Notes: generated by a model not told the origin, from the sequence alone. A stretch of DNA of 64,000 nucleotides from Ulota crispa (GCA_963920765.1 OY987252.1:2465966-2529965), one strand, 5' to 3'; numbered from the stretch's first letter, positions 1 through 11,556 are shown. Numbers and translations are program-made.

Positions 1-1240
1 ATGTGGTTACAGTGCCAAAAATATTGATACAACTTATCAAAATGTTGGCTTTTTGTTCAAATTAGAGCAAAATTCTAGAAGCTCAAGAATTTCTAGGGTT
101 GTTTTGGGGTTAAGCGCGTCTTTTTGAAGTGTACGTGGTAGATATATATTCTTTTTGTGGCCCTAATATACCAAATTCTTCAAATTTATGAACAAGGAAA
201 ATTTTGTGGATACCACTTACATCTACAACAATTTTGTAATTATCCATTGTTCTTCAAAAGTTTCACAAATTCCATTGAACCAACTCAAGACTTTGAAGAT
301 TTGTTGGAGGTTTAGGGTTTCACTTTGCTTCTCCCTTTGTACTTACACAGCCTTCTTTTTGTTATGTGGGCGCTCTAGGAAGGAAAAAGTCGGCATGCAC
401 AAAAAAAATGGTATGAAAATTCTAATCCAAGGATGTCTATGAAATTCCATAGAAAGGATATGTATGAAATAATTGTAAAGTTATTGGGTATCCATAAAAT
501 TTCCCTTTAAAATATTGTATAGCAATGTACAAAAGCATGGGATCTTTTTGGAGGTGAAGAGTAAGTTTGTGTATAACAAATTGCTTGTCAAATATTATGT
601 CTATTTTTTTAAATGTGTAGAGGTAGACTTTCAATAGAAACCCCTCTCACATGCAAAATGATGGGAAATGTACGTCGTCCACCAAAAAATAGAATAGTAT
701 TGGTTGATTATATTATGCAAATGCCTTTGTCCAACGCGGAATAAGGTAGTTCATACTTTTGTACATATATATAGGTTATGAACCTCAAAACATCTATAGC
801 TGCTTCTCCATTGCAACAGAGAGCACAAATGTCCCCCATACTTGCTTCACTTGCATTTCAGTTTTCCACCGGACATGGATATGACCAACTAGGAAATTTA
901 TTGCTATTGCAATTGTTCTAGTTTAAGCAAAAAGGATATTCTACAACTTTGGAATTATAGTGACCCCGTAATTTGTAATTAATCCAGAGTAAATATTATG
1001 ATGCTCTAATCATGTCTTTACATAATCATGGAAATATCTTGAAGAAAATGTCAACAATCTTGCTGCAAATTACCAAAGGAACTGTACATGTGTGAGAATT
1101 GGTATTGCTAATATTTTAGTTGTCAACCTACTTATTCAAAATAAACAATTACTGTATTCATTTTCCTCTCTGGTCCTGGAAGTGCTAAATACAACTACCA
1201 TGTATTCACTTCAAAATTTAATTATTTTCAAACATGCCCT
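1..1240. other. AT-rich stretch with no recognised gene
   Basis: I see no recognisable coding region. Near position 105 the sequence TTTTGGGGTTAA resembles the outer end of the TTAA element family described below, so a truncated copy may run off the left edge; this rests on one short motif only. Confidence 0.3.
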
Positions 1241-1247
1241 TCCATTA

Positions 1248-1545
1248 CCACCTTATTTTTTAAGATTGAATTTGAAATTCAAACTAAGAGTTATCCAACT
1301 AGGCTCCATTTACCACCTTATTGTTTAAATTTGAATTTTGAGTTTAAACTAAGAATTATCCAATGGGGCTCATCAATTAAATATGTCTATTCATGTCAAC
1401 CTCTACCACTTCCAATTTTCAAATTCAAATTTAAGTTTTAAGAATATTCAAAAGGTCAAAATTAAATTGTCTTCTCATCTCCCTCCCTACCCCTTTGTAT
1501 TCGATTTAAAATGCAAATTTAGAGCTATCCAATATGGTTCATTGA
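1248..1545. repeat. Degenerate ~65-bp direct repeats upstream of the IFT52-like locus
   Basis: Three degraded copies begin near 1248, 1313 and 1485. Each carries a block like TACCACCTTATT followed by a T/A-rich segment and AGAGTTATCCAA or AGCTATCCAA. A divergent homologous tract (about 1480-1697) is also found in inverted orientation at about 24,925-25,200, directly next to the second copy of the IFT52-like segment. The tract is therefore the upstream flank of that duplicated locus. Whether it was promoter sequence is unknown. Confidence 0.45.
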
Positions 1546-1697
1546 GAATGTCTTTTCATCTCCCAAATTCAACTCAATGCCCCTTGGACCTTGGCCAATC
1601 ACTAATTATCAAACCGACAGACACACACACAAACACACATGGACGCACAAGAAACACAAAGAGAGAGTGGGCATTCTTTTATATAGATCAATGTTGA

Positions 1698-2930
1698 ATA
1701 ATTTTTGTGTTTAGGGTGATTTGATTTAGACTCTTTGATTCTCAATGTTTTTGGATGTTATGCAACTCTATGTTTAACAATTATTTTCAATCACTGTAAC
1801 ATAGAGCATAAAATTCTAATATCACAACACAAACTTTGCAATTTATATGGATTTTATAACAAAGTCGTTGAATTTTGAAATCCAAAGAATTGGTGGAAAG
1901 TAATAGATGTTCTTTAAATATAAAAGTTTCAAAGCATGAAAGAAATTCTCAAATTAGAGTTTGCCATTTGCACCAAAAAATAGTTGCATCTCTCTTTCAA
2001 CATACTACGAGAGATTTTTTTATAATTCTTTTGATTAATCAACATAAGTTTTAGTGCAAGATGGATGCTATTGCCAAACCTATCTCAAATAGTTTGCTCA
2101 CAACCAATGAAGTTTCAACAATTCATTTTCATTCCTCTAAACACGGTAAGTCAATATTGAATATTCATTAAGTATGTATATTGGGTTTTTCATACAACTA
2201 TGGTGCAAAATGTGTAATATTATTTTTTATTGTTATATTTCACAGTAGCGCAAAGGATTGAGAATTATTGTGTTTTAACATACCAATCAAATGTGTGATT
2301 TTAGAGCTATACACACCAAATCAAGGTTATAAACCAATGGTGAAAAAATTAAAGGGTTCATATCAAGTACTTATGTACATTCACAAATTAAATTCCTCTT
2401 TATGTATGTCGTTTTGATTTGCATGAAACAAACTTTCTATAATAAATTAGATATCATTTGATATAATAAATGACCAAGAATATGTACTTAAGGTTTAAGT
2501 AGTAAATATAAAACTAATTGAATTGTTAGTGTTCTTCTACAAATTATAGGAACAAGGATGAATTATCATTGGAACTTCTCAAAAAAATTGATATTGTGGT
2601 ATTTGGTTGTCCTAAGGAGAATTTTACATCAAATGAGGTAAAGCATATAATTTCCTAAAAATGAGTTTTTTGGCAAGGATTTGTTAAATGTATGTATAAA
2701 TATGAGTAACATTTATTTTAGAAAATGCATTACAACTTAGGAAAAAATCTTGTATTATGAAATTTAGGGTTATAATGAATAGGTTTCTAAACTTTGTCTT
2801 TGATTTTACATATGATTAGAAGAGTTATGTTCATCAAATTTTCAACTCAAATAAAAGTAGCAATTTGAAATGCATAACAAAAAATGCCAATACACATTTT
2901 GTCCATAAAACTTGAGAGCTATTTTACCAT
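1698..2930 (+). repeat. Arm A of a near-identical 1.23-kb inverted repeat (mate 23693-24925)
   Basis: Position p here pairs with 23693+(2930-p) on the other strand, with no net insertion or deletion. In the several hundred bases compared directly I found one mismatch (near 2389). The arm contains a possible first exon (about 2061-2145) and a clear IFT52-like exon (2550-2637). Identity ends abruptly: homology stops at 2930, while at 1698 it drops sharply to a much more divergent but still homologous flank. This pattern fits a recent duplication or a gene-conversion tract. Identity was judged by eye. Confidence 0.85.
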
Positions 2931-3034
2931 ATCCTTCAAAACTATAGACATCAACAAAAGGAACGCATTACACTAAAAATATAGAATGTGCAACTAAAAT
3001 TCTGATTCTGTCAGAAATTTAAAGTATAAAACAT

Positions 3035-3969
3035 TTAACCCCTAAAGCCCAAGGCCTTTTTTCTGTGAAAATCACTTAAAACTGCCCCTTTTTGGGGAAT
3101 GAGTAGAAAGGTAGGAAAACATGTTTTTTTGGAAAATCCAACTGTAGGATCTTGCCCTAAACTATGGCGGGTATTTGTGAAAAAAAATCAGCTCATTTTA
3201 AATGTAAATGAGAGAGATATTCACATCTAAAGTCAGAAAAAAAGTTTTTTTCTTTGCTGCCCAAAAAATTCAGAAGCCTTTGATCTCTCCTATATTAAAA
3301 AATTTGCTCTACACAAAGTTGAAGTTTATTTTTCCCATCTAGAAGACCAAATTAGGTAAGTGTGGGAGAATTTTCAGATGAATTGGAGGTGTGATAAATA
3401 CTTTGTAAAATCTTGCAATGCTGGAAGGCCATGAAATTTGCATATATACTAGGCAAACTTGAAGGATTTATGTAAAATTGAGAAATCTGAATACCTTTGA
3501 TCCAAATGGTAAAAACCAAGGAATCTTAGTCTACTACAACTTGGAACAAAAAAGTCAAAAAAAATGTCAAGGACCAAATTTTACAACGGGCAAAAGGAAC
3601 AGAGGTTTGGGAATCCCATACCTACCCAAAAACCAAAACTTCTCACTCACAAATCAAAATCAAATGATTCAAAGCTTCCCACATTTGTAAAAATTTAAAG
3701 AATCAATTTCAGATTTTTAATTTTGAAAAAAGAAAATTTTAAAGAAGTTTTTTGGGCTAGCTGGACTGCCTATACTCCCCTGTTGTTCAAAAATTCATGC
3801 ATAACTTCTTCAATAAATGTCAAAATGAAGAAAAAATTAGATGTGCACATCTTTGAATTCCCCAAAATCCTCAAAAGTTTCAAAAAAATTATAAAAACTG
3901 GTTTAGTCATAGGTACATGCCCAACGTCCATTAGTCCCCCAAGGGAACACTTGGGCCTTTAGGGGTTAA
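3035..3969 (+). mobile_element. TTAA-ended TIR element, reference copy of family T1
   Basis: This 935-bp sequence has ends TTAACCCCTAAAGCCCAAGG and, inverted, CTTGGGCCTTTAGGGGTTAA. It encodes no transposase; the short open frames at 3478-3690 and 3723-3962 are not conserved in the other copies. It lies in an intron of the IFT52-like fragment. Related copies, mostly truncated, occur at 5980, 10437, 15816, 22825, 30320, 30682 and 33545. TTAA at both edges followed by CCY is what piggyBac-type (or Kolobok-type) elements leave, so it is best read as a non-autonomous MITE of such a group; superfamily assignment is inference. Confidence 0.75.
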
Positions 3970-4342
3970 GTCATGTAGTTTCCGTACACAAATCTCAAGG
4001 ATTATTGAAAATTAACTTAAATGATCTTTAAGGATAAGCAAAAAAAAACTATGTTTTGACACATCCATTCCATTATTTTTTTACTAAATTTTATCTAAGC
4101 TTTGTGTTTTATGCTATTTTTATGTAATGACTAGTTTGAAATCATAAAGAAATATATAAACCAATGTGGTTCTATGTTGTTCTTGGGAATGGAATGTGAA
4201 AATGCACAACAAGAGCTCCGTTTCAATGATTTGTTAAAAGACTTTGGAATAGCAACTAATTTGGATAGCCTTGTATGTATAGATTTTGTTTTTTTTTTTT
4301 TTTTCCATTATGAAATATTCTCTCTTCATGAATTTAAATTGA

Positions 4343-5226
4343 TGTACGATACGCAAAAGAAAGAGTACATAACACCCTTTTATGGCATCCAAAGAAGTAT
4401 GTATAACTATGCATAACAACGTATAACTGATATTTCATTCTCGCATTTTTAATATGCAATTCTCATGCAATCTTGATCAAGCATATCAAATTTTAGTTAC
4501 TAAAACTCAAAATCCTATTTTTGGTAAATGGTTTTGTGTCAAAATCATGGTTTTACAAGAAAATTGATTAATAAATAGTGGTGATGAATTTATGAGATTT
4601 GAGTGCATGGATATGTAGGAGACATCCATATGCACATTCTCCTTTCAAACAAACATTTCCAAAAAAATCAAAATTCCTTATGTAGAGATTTTAATGTTAG
4701 AGTGATTATGACCAAATTTAGTAAAATACATATTTCTTCATGGAAATTAGTTTTTGTTTTTTGACTTATAAATTGTGATTAAATTTGTACCTTTAAACAT
4801 GATCATATGTTTTTCTTTCTAAAAACTAATTTCCATGAAGAAATATGTATTTCACTAAATTTGGTCATAATCACTCTAACATTAAAATCTCTACATAAGG
4901 AATATTGTTTTTTTTTGGAAATGTTTCTTTGAAAGGAAGATGTGCATATGGATTCCTCCTATACATCCATGCAACCATGTCTCAAAAATTCATCACCAAT
5001 GTTTTTTAATCTATTTTCTTGTAAAACCATGATTTTGACACAAAACCATTTATCAAAAATAGGATTTTGGGTTTTAGTAACCAAAAATTGATTTTCTTGA
5101 TCAAGATTGCATGAGGATCGCATACTGAAAATGTGAGAATGAAATGTGAGTTATATTCTTTGTTGTACATACTTCTTTGGATGCCATAAAAGGATGTTAT
5201 GTACTCTTTCTTTTGGGTACTGTACA
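4343..5226. mobile_element. Foldback (palindromic) element F1
   Basis: Two arms of about 430 bp (4343-4770 and 4800-5226) are inverted copies of each other around a short A/T-rich centre. The termini read TGTACGATACGCAAAAG and, inverted, TGTACAGTACCCAAAAG. It sits between two IFT52-like exon blocks. A second copy, partly deleted and carrying another insertion, lies at 31873-32860. No coding capacity is seen. The transcript could form a very long hairpin. Superfamily unknown. Confidence 0.75.
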
Positions 5227-5494
5227 ATATAGAGGCTGATATATTCTATGTCAATAAATATTTCATAACTTCAAGTTAGGCCCATCCAAGAAAAGTATTT
5301 TCATCCAAAAGAAGTTTTTATTTCTAATGAAATTTTGAGCAAAGAAATAATAGATGTTGGTGATGATGTTCCAAAAACTATGTAATATTTTTTTGAATAG
5401 TTAATGGCTTAATATACCTAAACACTATAATTATTATACATTTGCAGACAAAATAATGAAAAGATGGCTGTTTTAGATCATATGCTGACATCTT

Positions 5495-5979
5495 TGTACG
5501 TTCAAAATCAATGAAATTGTTTTGTTCCTCCAATTCTTAATGAAATTTGATGATATGGACTCTAACATGTAGTTTGCAGAAAAAAAATTCTGAAAGGGAA
5601 GCAAGCAAAGGACAATATGACTAGGTACATCTTATTATTTTTTGAAGGTTTATTGAGTATTGTTTTTTCAAGGGGTGAGAGAGGCATGTATACAATGCAT
5701 GACAAAATGAACATGGACAAGAAGACCCACGCTTAATGGTAGCTTATAATTCAAGCACATTTCATGTAGAACTTTAAAATTTTAGGTGTAGTGTACATGG
5801 ATGCTTAAATAAAGTCAATGCTTTAGGCAAGATAAAAGATTTGACAATATCCAAGCATTGATCATAAACAAACACTCCATTCCGTTAGGCTAGGAACACA
5901 AAAAGAGAGTGGAACCTTGATATTATCCAAATGTTTCTTTTGCAAAGGTTGACCTTATCCAAGCATCAGCGTAGTAGTT
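5495..5979. other. No recognised feature
   Basis: Downstream of the last IFT52-like block I find no further exons of that gene. The sequence is AT-rich with no long open frame or clear repeat structure. Confidence 0.3.
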
Positions 5980-6419
5980 TTAACCCCTAAAGAATTGTTG
6001 TCCCCTTAGGGGACAAATGAGACTTTGGGCATGTAATTATGACTAAACTAGTTTTTTTTTTCAATTGAAACTTTAGAAGATTGTGGGGAATTCCAAGATC
6101 TTTATAGCCATCTAATCTTCTCTTCATTCCAACATTTATTGAAGAAGTTGAGCATGAATTTCTAAAAAGTGGGGGAGGGCAAGCAACCCAAAAAATTCTT
6201 TCAAAATTGCATTTCTTAAAAAAAAATTGAAACTAGTTCTTTAGACTTTTATATATGTAGGAAGCTTTGAATCATTCAATTTTGATTGATGAGTGAGAAG
6301 TTTTAGTTTGCTGGTATGTATGGGACTCCCAAACCGCCATTCTTTTTGACCCTCATAAAATTTGGTGCTTTACTTTTTTGAGTTTTGTGTATTATTTTGT
6401 TTTTTGAATTTTTTTCCAA
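5980..6419 (-). mobile_element. Truncated T1 TTAA element, inverted
   Basis: It begins TTAACCCCTAAAG and follows the reverse complement of the right half of the copy at 3035-3969, including the conserved blocks around GGGCATGTA..TATGACTAAAC and TGGGACTCCCAAAC. Similarity is lost at about 6419, exactly where the 98-bp tandem array starts, so the array replaced or was inserted into the rest of the element. Confidence 0.65.
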
Positions 6420-6761
6420 GCTTGGGTGTTTGTCCAAAATACCATGGATTACCAAGAATGTATCTTAAGTAAGGATTATGCACATAGACTTGTTTAGGGT
6501 CCATGCTGCTTTTACGAGCTTGGATGTTTGTTCAGAATACCATGGGTTACTGGGAATGTATCTTAAGTAAGGATTATGCGCATAGACCCATTTAGGGTCC
6601 GTGCTACTTTTTTGAGCTTGGATGTTTGTTCAAAATATCATGGATTACTTGGAATGTATCTTAAGTACAAATTATGCGCATAAACCCGTTTAGGGTCCAT
6701 GCTACTTCTATGAGCTTGGATGTTTGTCTGGAATACCATAGGTTACCGGGAATGTATCTTG
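6420..6761 (+). repeat. 98-bp tandem repeat, about 3.5 units
   Basis: Units begin at 6420, 6518, 6616 and 6714, each with GCTTGGATGTTTGT and AGGGTCCATGCTACTT-like blocks; the spacing is exactly 98 bp and the last unit is partial. It abuts the broken end of the T1 copy at 5980-6419. Units differ at several positions, so the array is not very recent. Confidence 0.85.
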
Positions 6762-7330
6762 GTTGTTTGCATAAGGTTGTGTGTGGTGTGGTACTGATAA
6801 GTTGTTTGCTTCAGCTTCATGTTTTATATTACATTTTTTTTTTCAAAGGTGTTTTTTTGTAAATTGAATGCTTGTAAGGGCCAAAACCTTCTATGAACCA
6901 CTTGTATACAAATAAAATTTTCTTATAACGCTTTTGTGTTTGTAAAAAAAATAGGGTTTTTAGAATTAGGTCATACAATCATTTAGAAATAAGCATATGT
7001 TACCCTAAATGCATTAAAGTAGCTTTTTACCTAAAGAAAGGGAGCAAAAATTTACCTTAAAAATCTAAATACCCCCCATTTTATTATCCCGTTATCATAA
7101 GTGGTATCCAATTGTAAAGGGGTGTGACTCCCCCCCCCCAAGGAAGGCCGTGATGTTTTGTTTACTATGTGGGTAAAAATCTCTATGGGTACTAAGCAAA
7201 AAATGCCTTACTGCAAGGGATTGTTTGTTAAACAAAGACAAAAAATTTATTGTGTGGATAAGGTTTAAGACAAGTTTCAGCGTTTAATGTGTTATTTTCT
7301 AAACCATGTCTTTAGGCCACACAAGTTCTA

Positions 7331-7334
<4 letters not shown>
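6762..7334. other. No recognised feature
   Basis: AT-rich, no convincing open frame. It contains a run of nine C residues near 7131-7139. Nothing else can be supported. Confidence 0.3.

Positions 7335-7417
<83 letters not shown>
7335..7417. repeat. (TA)n microsatellite, ~41 units
   Basis: Uninterrupted TA dinucleotides for about 82 bp, immediately to the left of a small TIR element. Confidence 0.95.
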
Positions 7418-7420
<3 letters not shown>

Positions 7421-7421
<1 letters not shown>

Positions 7422-7788
7422 GGAATTGCTAATGCCACACCTGTGTTAGCACTTAATTTGAAAGCTTAATACTCTAAAAATATATATTAAATGGCCCATC
7501 ATTCATTCAATCTCGTCATTACCACCTCCTTGAATGAAAGAAGAAAATATAAATAAAATTATTTAAATTTTATTGCATCATTGTTGTTTTTTTTCATGTA
7601 TTTTTTGCTTTAAGTACTTCAAAAGTCCTTTATTTAAATTTCAAATTCAAACACCCCCCTTATTTTTTGAATATAATCTTAGAATGATAAAGATAAAACA
7701 AATGTTTTAACCTAAATTGGAAAAATTTGCATTAAATTCTTACATTTCATGCTCAAAGCCCACCTAGGGGGTGTGGCTTTAGCAATTT
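7421..7788. mobile_element. Small TIR element, family S (GCCACACC ends)
   Basis: The left end AGGAATTGCTAATGCCACAC and right end GTGTGGCTTTAGCAATTTT are inverted copies. The inside shares blocks such as CATCATTCATTCAATC with the elements at 26988-27362 and 31987-32400. About 370 bp, no coding capacity; a MITE of unassigned superfamily. Confidence 0.65.
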
Positions 7789-7802
7789 TATATGGGAATT
7801 GA

Positions 7803-8196
7803 TATGTGTACCACACCCTTTGAACTACTGTACCACTCCTTTTGAATTGCTGTACCACATCCCTGGGGTAAGTTTTAGATTTCTACCATCAAAAAGCTAA
7901 ATTTGAGAATTTGGAATTCAGATTTGGAGTTAGAGACCATGATTTAGTTTACAACCATAAAAAAATTGCAATTCAACAACATCCACTAAAAAACTTTAGC
8001 TAGGGAGAAAAATATTATTTTTACTTTTGTTGGTAAATAAAGACAAGATTTCTTATTGGGTATTGTTGCATAGCAATTTTTTGTATGATTCAAGACTAAA
8101 TCATGGTCTCTAAGTCCAAACCTGAATTCCAAATTCTCAAATTCAAATTTTTGTTGGTAGAAATCTAAAACTTACCCCAAGGGTGTGGTACACATA
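7803..8196. mobile_element. Inverted-repeat MITE with ~90-bp arms
   Basis: The left arm (about 7803-7950) and right arm (about 8097-8196) are inverted: TATGTGTACCACACCC against GGGTGTGGTACACATA, continuing through TTTAGATTTCTACCA and GACCATGATTTAG. A short extra segment near 7822-7860 lies only in the left arm. No open frame; transcription would give a long hairpin. Confidence 0.7.
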
Positions 8197-8205
8197 ACAA
8201 CTCGC

Positions 8206-8246
8206 ATCTCTCTCTCTCTCTCTACTACTACTACTACTTCTACTAA
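8206..8246. repeat. (CT)n/(CTA)n simple repeat
   Basis: CT dinucleotides followed by CTA trinucleotides directly flank the MITE to the left. Confidence 0.85.
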
Positions 8247-8282
8247 GTGGGAGCCTAGCCCTCACTGATTCCACACCCTTTT

Positions 8283-8452
8283 CCAGAACCTTCTAGAACT
8301 TTTTGGAGTAAGTTGAAGCAATAAAGAAGCCCTAGATATAGAACGCCAAACACCCTCCAATCATGTCCTCAAAACCTTCTAGGACTTCTTGGTGGAAGTT
8401 GAAACAATAAAAGATGTCCCAAATATAAAACACCAAACACCCTCTAACCATG
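8283..8452 (+). repeat. Tandem duplication of ~85-90 bp
   Basis: Two diverged copies contain ACCTTCTAGAACTT / ACCTTCTAGGACTT, then GAAGCAATAAAGA / GAAACAATAAAAGA, then CGCCAAACACCCTC / CACCAAACACCCTC. No coding meaning recognised. Confidence 0.65.
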
Positions 8453-8660
8453 TGCCAAAAAATCAACAAAAGTTTCAAAAAATAGACCAAAATGATAGTG
8501 AATCAAGGTTAGATTTTGAACCAATTAGGAGATATTGATTTTCTATGAAGTACATGATGATTAGATTCTAGACCATTTGATTTGTCTAATATTGATTTTT
8601 TGTAAAATTGAATGTTGAATTACCCATACATGTCCAACTCATGCAAAGCGTGTGCCTGTA

Positions 8661-8663
<3 letters not shown>

Positions 8664-8707
<44 letters not shown>
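8664..8707. repeat. (TA)n microsatellite
   Basis: About 22 TA units. Confidence 0.95.
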
Positions 8708-8708
<1 letters not shown>

Positions 8709-8909
8709 TAAAACAATTTAATCATATAAGTACATTTTTCAATGTCCAATTACATTCCCGAAGTCTTGTATTTCTTTCATTTTTTTCCAGGTCAGAATTC
8801 TAAAACAAAAGGTGGTAACTGGTAAGTTCCACAAGATACAATTCATCCACTAACAAGTTTGTTGTTGCGTCTTTAGGAGTGTAAAGTACGACTTCTTTTT
8901 TGGACATAA

Positions 8910-9289
8910 CTACAAAATTTGGGTTATAATTGGCAAAATATCAAACGTGAATCCCGTTTTTTTGAAGAATACGACACTTTGAATATTTTTCTCAACAATT
9001 GCCATAATCCATCTAAAGTCCTCTATTTTTTTCCATGTTGCAAGTGCATGTAAAAGGGTCAAGGTTTCAACTAAGTGTTCATTTCTAAGTTCCATTAAAA
9101 ATTGAACATAAGCATGTTTTTTTCTTTTAGAGTTAAATCAACATCAAATAACATTTGCCGTGCCATTATTTTAAAAATGAGGCACAATTTTATTTTGTGA
9201 TATTGGTATATTTTTTTACAATGCATTACACTATTCATAAAAATTATCAATTGTAGATTAATTTCAAAGAGATGCTCATTAATGAACAA
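8910..9289 (-). pseudogene. Unrecognised coding-like remnant
   Basis: Two abutting minus-strand open frames (9289-9095 and 9095-8910) have protein-like composition, with amphipathic stretches such as TLTLLHALATWKKIEDFRW and the element MARQMLFDVDLTLKEKN, unlike the AT-rich noise around them. The frame changes at about 9095, so a single protein would need a frameshift or intron. I do not recognise the family. It could be a chance open frame; confidence that it descends from a gene is modest. Confidence 0.3.
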
Positions 9290-10436
9290 TTTATCATTTT
9301 TTATGAATAATACTGTATCTTGAATTTTGTCTAGGAGATTTTAAAATCATCAAACTAACCTTAAAATTCACATTAATAATTTTGCTATTGGTTATCAAAT
9401 TAAACAAAACTCACAAATTACTGCAAGGCGCAAACTTTCAATGCTCACTGCTTAACAATCTTCAACAAGTTTATTTGCAATTTCAGATTCTAGAAATAAT
9501 AGAAAAAACTTGTATAACACAATTTTAGATACATTGGAGGTAACTAAATCTTATTCAGATCAAGTCATTTACCTTCAATTGTTTGGCCTATATTTTGTCC
9601 TTCCATTACATCTTCTAGACTTTTGTCAATTTTGAATCAATTCTTTTGTTAAAATAAATAAAAAAATTGTAGTATAAAAGTAAGAATTTAGATCATACAA
9701 AAAAGTTTGTCCATAATCACAGAAACGTCTTAACTCTTGCCTTCTTATTCTTTATCAATCTATGCTTTCAATGTCTTCTATTTGAAAAGAGGGAACACAT
9801 AGGTAATTAATATTTGCATTCCATGTTAAAGGACTAGTGTGTACATTAGAACAAAAGAACACATAGAGACAAAGAAGGACGTGTTATGATGTTCTCTTTT
9901 GCTAATATCATTTGTTTATTTTAAATGATTATTGTTCATGAGTTCACTGCAAGTCTTTTTACGTATTTTTAGGTTGTGAAACTATATGTTGGGCTTATGT
10001 GGAACATAGTAAACAATACACCAAATATGTTTTTTTCTATAATTTGGGGTAAAAGTATAGCTTGTAATTTCTATCATTGGAATCACATTTTTGAACAACA
10101 TTTAACAAACACAATTTAATTTAATATTGAAAGTGGACAATCAACACAAATGTCATTGAGAGCAAGCATCAATTCAAAATAGCATAATATGCTATTCCAA
10201 AATTTTCTCAAAAGAAACCAAAAAAAAAAAAAATTCGTGAAAATGGCACAGCAAAATTGCTATGTTGGCTTGGAACCAACCATTATTATCAACATTTTCA
10301 ACCATAGAAAACTAAAATGTTTGTTTGTTCCACAATTTTTTTCCAAAAAATTGACCCGAGATTTCCAATCTTTAAATTTGTAGTTCATGGTGACATTCAA
10401 AAGCATAATTTTGTAGCCTATTTGTCATTTCCTAAC
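9290..10436. other. No recognised feature
   Basis: AT-rich sequence with only short open frames (for example 10189-10383), none with a recognisable motif. Confidence 0.3.
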
Positions 10437-11095
10437 TTGACCCCTAAAGGCTCAAGCCCCTTTTCATGTAAAAGTCACTTCGCCACTTTTGAGGGAATGA
10501 GTAGAAAGGTAGAAATAAAAGATTTGCTTTGGAAATCCAAAATTAGGATCCTATTCTAGACTATGAGAGGTATTTCTAGAAAAAAAGTTAGGTTGTTCTA
10601 AATGTACAGGAGTGAGATATTGACATTTGAATTGCCAAAAAAAAGTGTTTTTCCCTACTGCACAAAAATTTCTAAAGCCTTTGATTGCTCCAATATCAAA
10701 GAAATTGCTCTACACAAAGATGAGGTTTAATTTTTCCATGTAGAAGACCAAGTTTGATAAGTACAAGAGAAATTTCAAATGAATTGGAGGTGTGAATCAT
10801 ACTTTGTAAATTCTTGCAATGTTGTGAGGCCACAAAATTTGCATATACAATAGGCAAAATTGGAGGATTTATAGAAAATTCAGAAATCTCAATTACTTTG
10901 ATCCAAATGGTTAAAACCAAGGAATCTAAGTCTACTACAACCTAGAAAAAAGAAAGAAAGAAAAAATCAAAGCACCAAATTTTACAAGGGGCAAAAGGAA
11001 TGGATGTTTGGGAGTGCAATACATACTCACAAACCAAAACCTTTCACTCATCACTCAAAATTGAATGATTTAAAGCTTCCCTCATCTTATTATAC
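10437..11095 (+). mobile_element. Truncated T1 TTAA element (left part)
   Basis: It begins with a degraded end (TTGACCCCTAAAGGCTCAAG) and follows the copy at 3035-3969 through the GAATGAGTAGAAAGGTAG and ATATACTAGGCAAACTTGAA-like blocks. Similarity ends near 11095, where an insert with an 11-bp minisatellite begins. The right end of the element is not found here. Confidence 0.65.
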
Positions 11096-11104
11096 AAATG
11101 AATT

Positions 11105-11512
11105 TGGGTGCGTGTGTGTCTTGGTTTGATGAATCCATTTTTAGGTTGTTTTTTACCTAAAAATAGAATAGAGCATAATTTTAACAAAACTAAGACCAAA
11201 GTAAAAAAATTAAAAATAGAGTCAAGTACATGTTTAATCAAAGTGTAATTTGGGCAGAAGTAAAACTAAATGGACGCTAAATGGATGCTACATAGATGCT
11301 AAATGGATGCTAAGTGGATGCTAAATAGATGCATAATAGATGCTAAATGGTAATTATTTTTGTACAAGTTTGTAAATACATTTAGTCTTAGTAAATGGGT
11401 TTACAAACTCATCTATTTTATAGATAAAAAATGGCAAGTGTGTGTGTTGGTTTGAAGAATCCATTTTTAGCTTGCTCTTTACTCAAAAAAAGAGTAGAGT
11501 GCAAGTTTAACC
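11105..11512 (+). mobile_element. Minisatellite-bearing insert with ~78-bp terminal direct repeats
   Basis: Direct repeats at about 11105-11186 and 11430-11512 share TTGGTTTGATGAATCCATTT / TTGGTTTGAAGAATCCATTT and a following AATAGAATAGAG-like block. Between them lies an 11-bp minisatellite (11268-11352, consensus ATGGATGCTAA, about 7 units). The downstream flank (TTTGTACAAGTTTGTAAAT, TAGTAAATGGGTTTAC) recurs beside the larger minisatellite at 33217-33475. Short direct terminal repeats without coding capacity would suit a TRIM-like element, but no primer-binding site was identified. Confidence 0.5.
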
Positions 11513-11556
11513 AAACATACCTTTCAGTAGCAATAGAGAGGCTTGCCCTCCCTCCA

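Larger units (their letters stand above)
2550..5494 (+). pseudogene. IFT52: IFT52-like intraflagellar transport gene fragment (broken)
   Basis: IFT52 is an IFT-B subunit needed to build cilia and flagella; in land plants it is expected only where sperm are motile. Exon-like blocks are: 2550-2637 (DELSLELLKK, VVFGCPKENFTSNE), 4135-4272 (FEIIKKYINQ, FLGMEC, NDLLKDFGIATNLDSL), about 5276-5381 (VRPIQEKYFHPKEV, ISNEILSKEI) and 5448-5494 (NNEKMAVL). In order these match the N-terminal half of IFT52 family proteins. The 2637/4135 junction is in phase with a GT donor and AG acceptor, and so is 5381/5448. The junction between 4272 and about 5276 cannot be phased with canonical sites, roughly 60 residues expected after the NREI-like block are missing, and no C-terminal half is seen. 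A TTAA element and a foldback element sit in the introns. I judge it a decayed or captured fragment; a short possible first exon at 2061-2145 does not join in frame. Similarity was recognised from memory, not by search. Confidence 0.65.

Noticed and set aside
2061-2145. First coding exon of the IFT52-like gene
   Set aside because: It has an ATG and a good GTAAGT donor, but no frame joins the exon at 2550 in phase and the peptide does not resemble the IFT52 N-terminus.
4174-4416. Independent small gene MLFLGMEC...
   Set aside because: The first half is the IFT52-like exon 4135-4272; the rest is read-through into an intron poly-T and a foldback element.
8612-8803. Open frame through a TA microsatellite
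   Set aside because: Tyr-Ile repeats come from (TA)n; no start context or motif.
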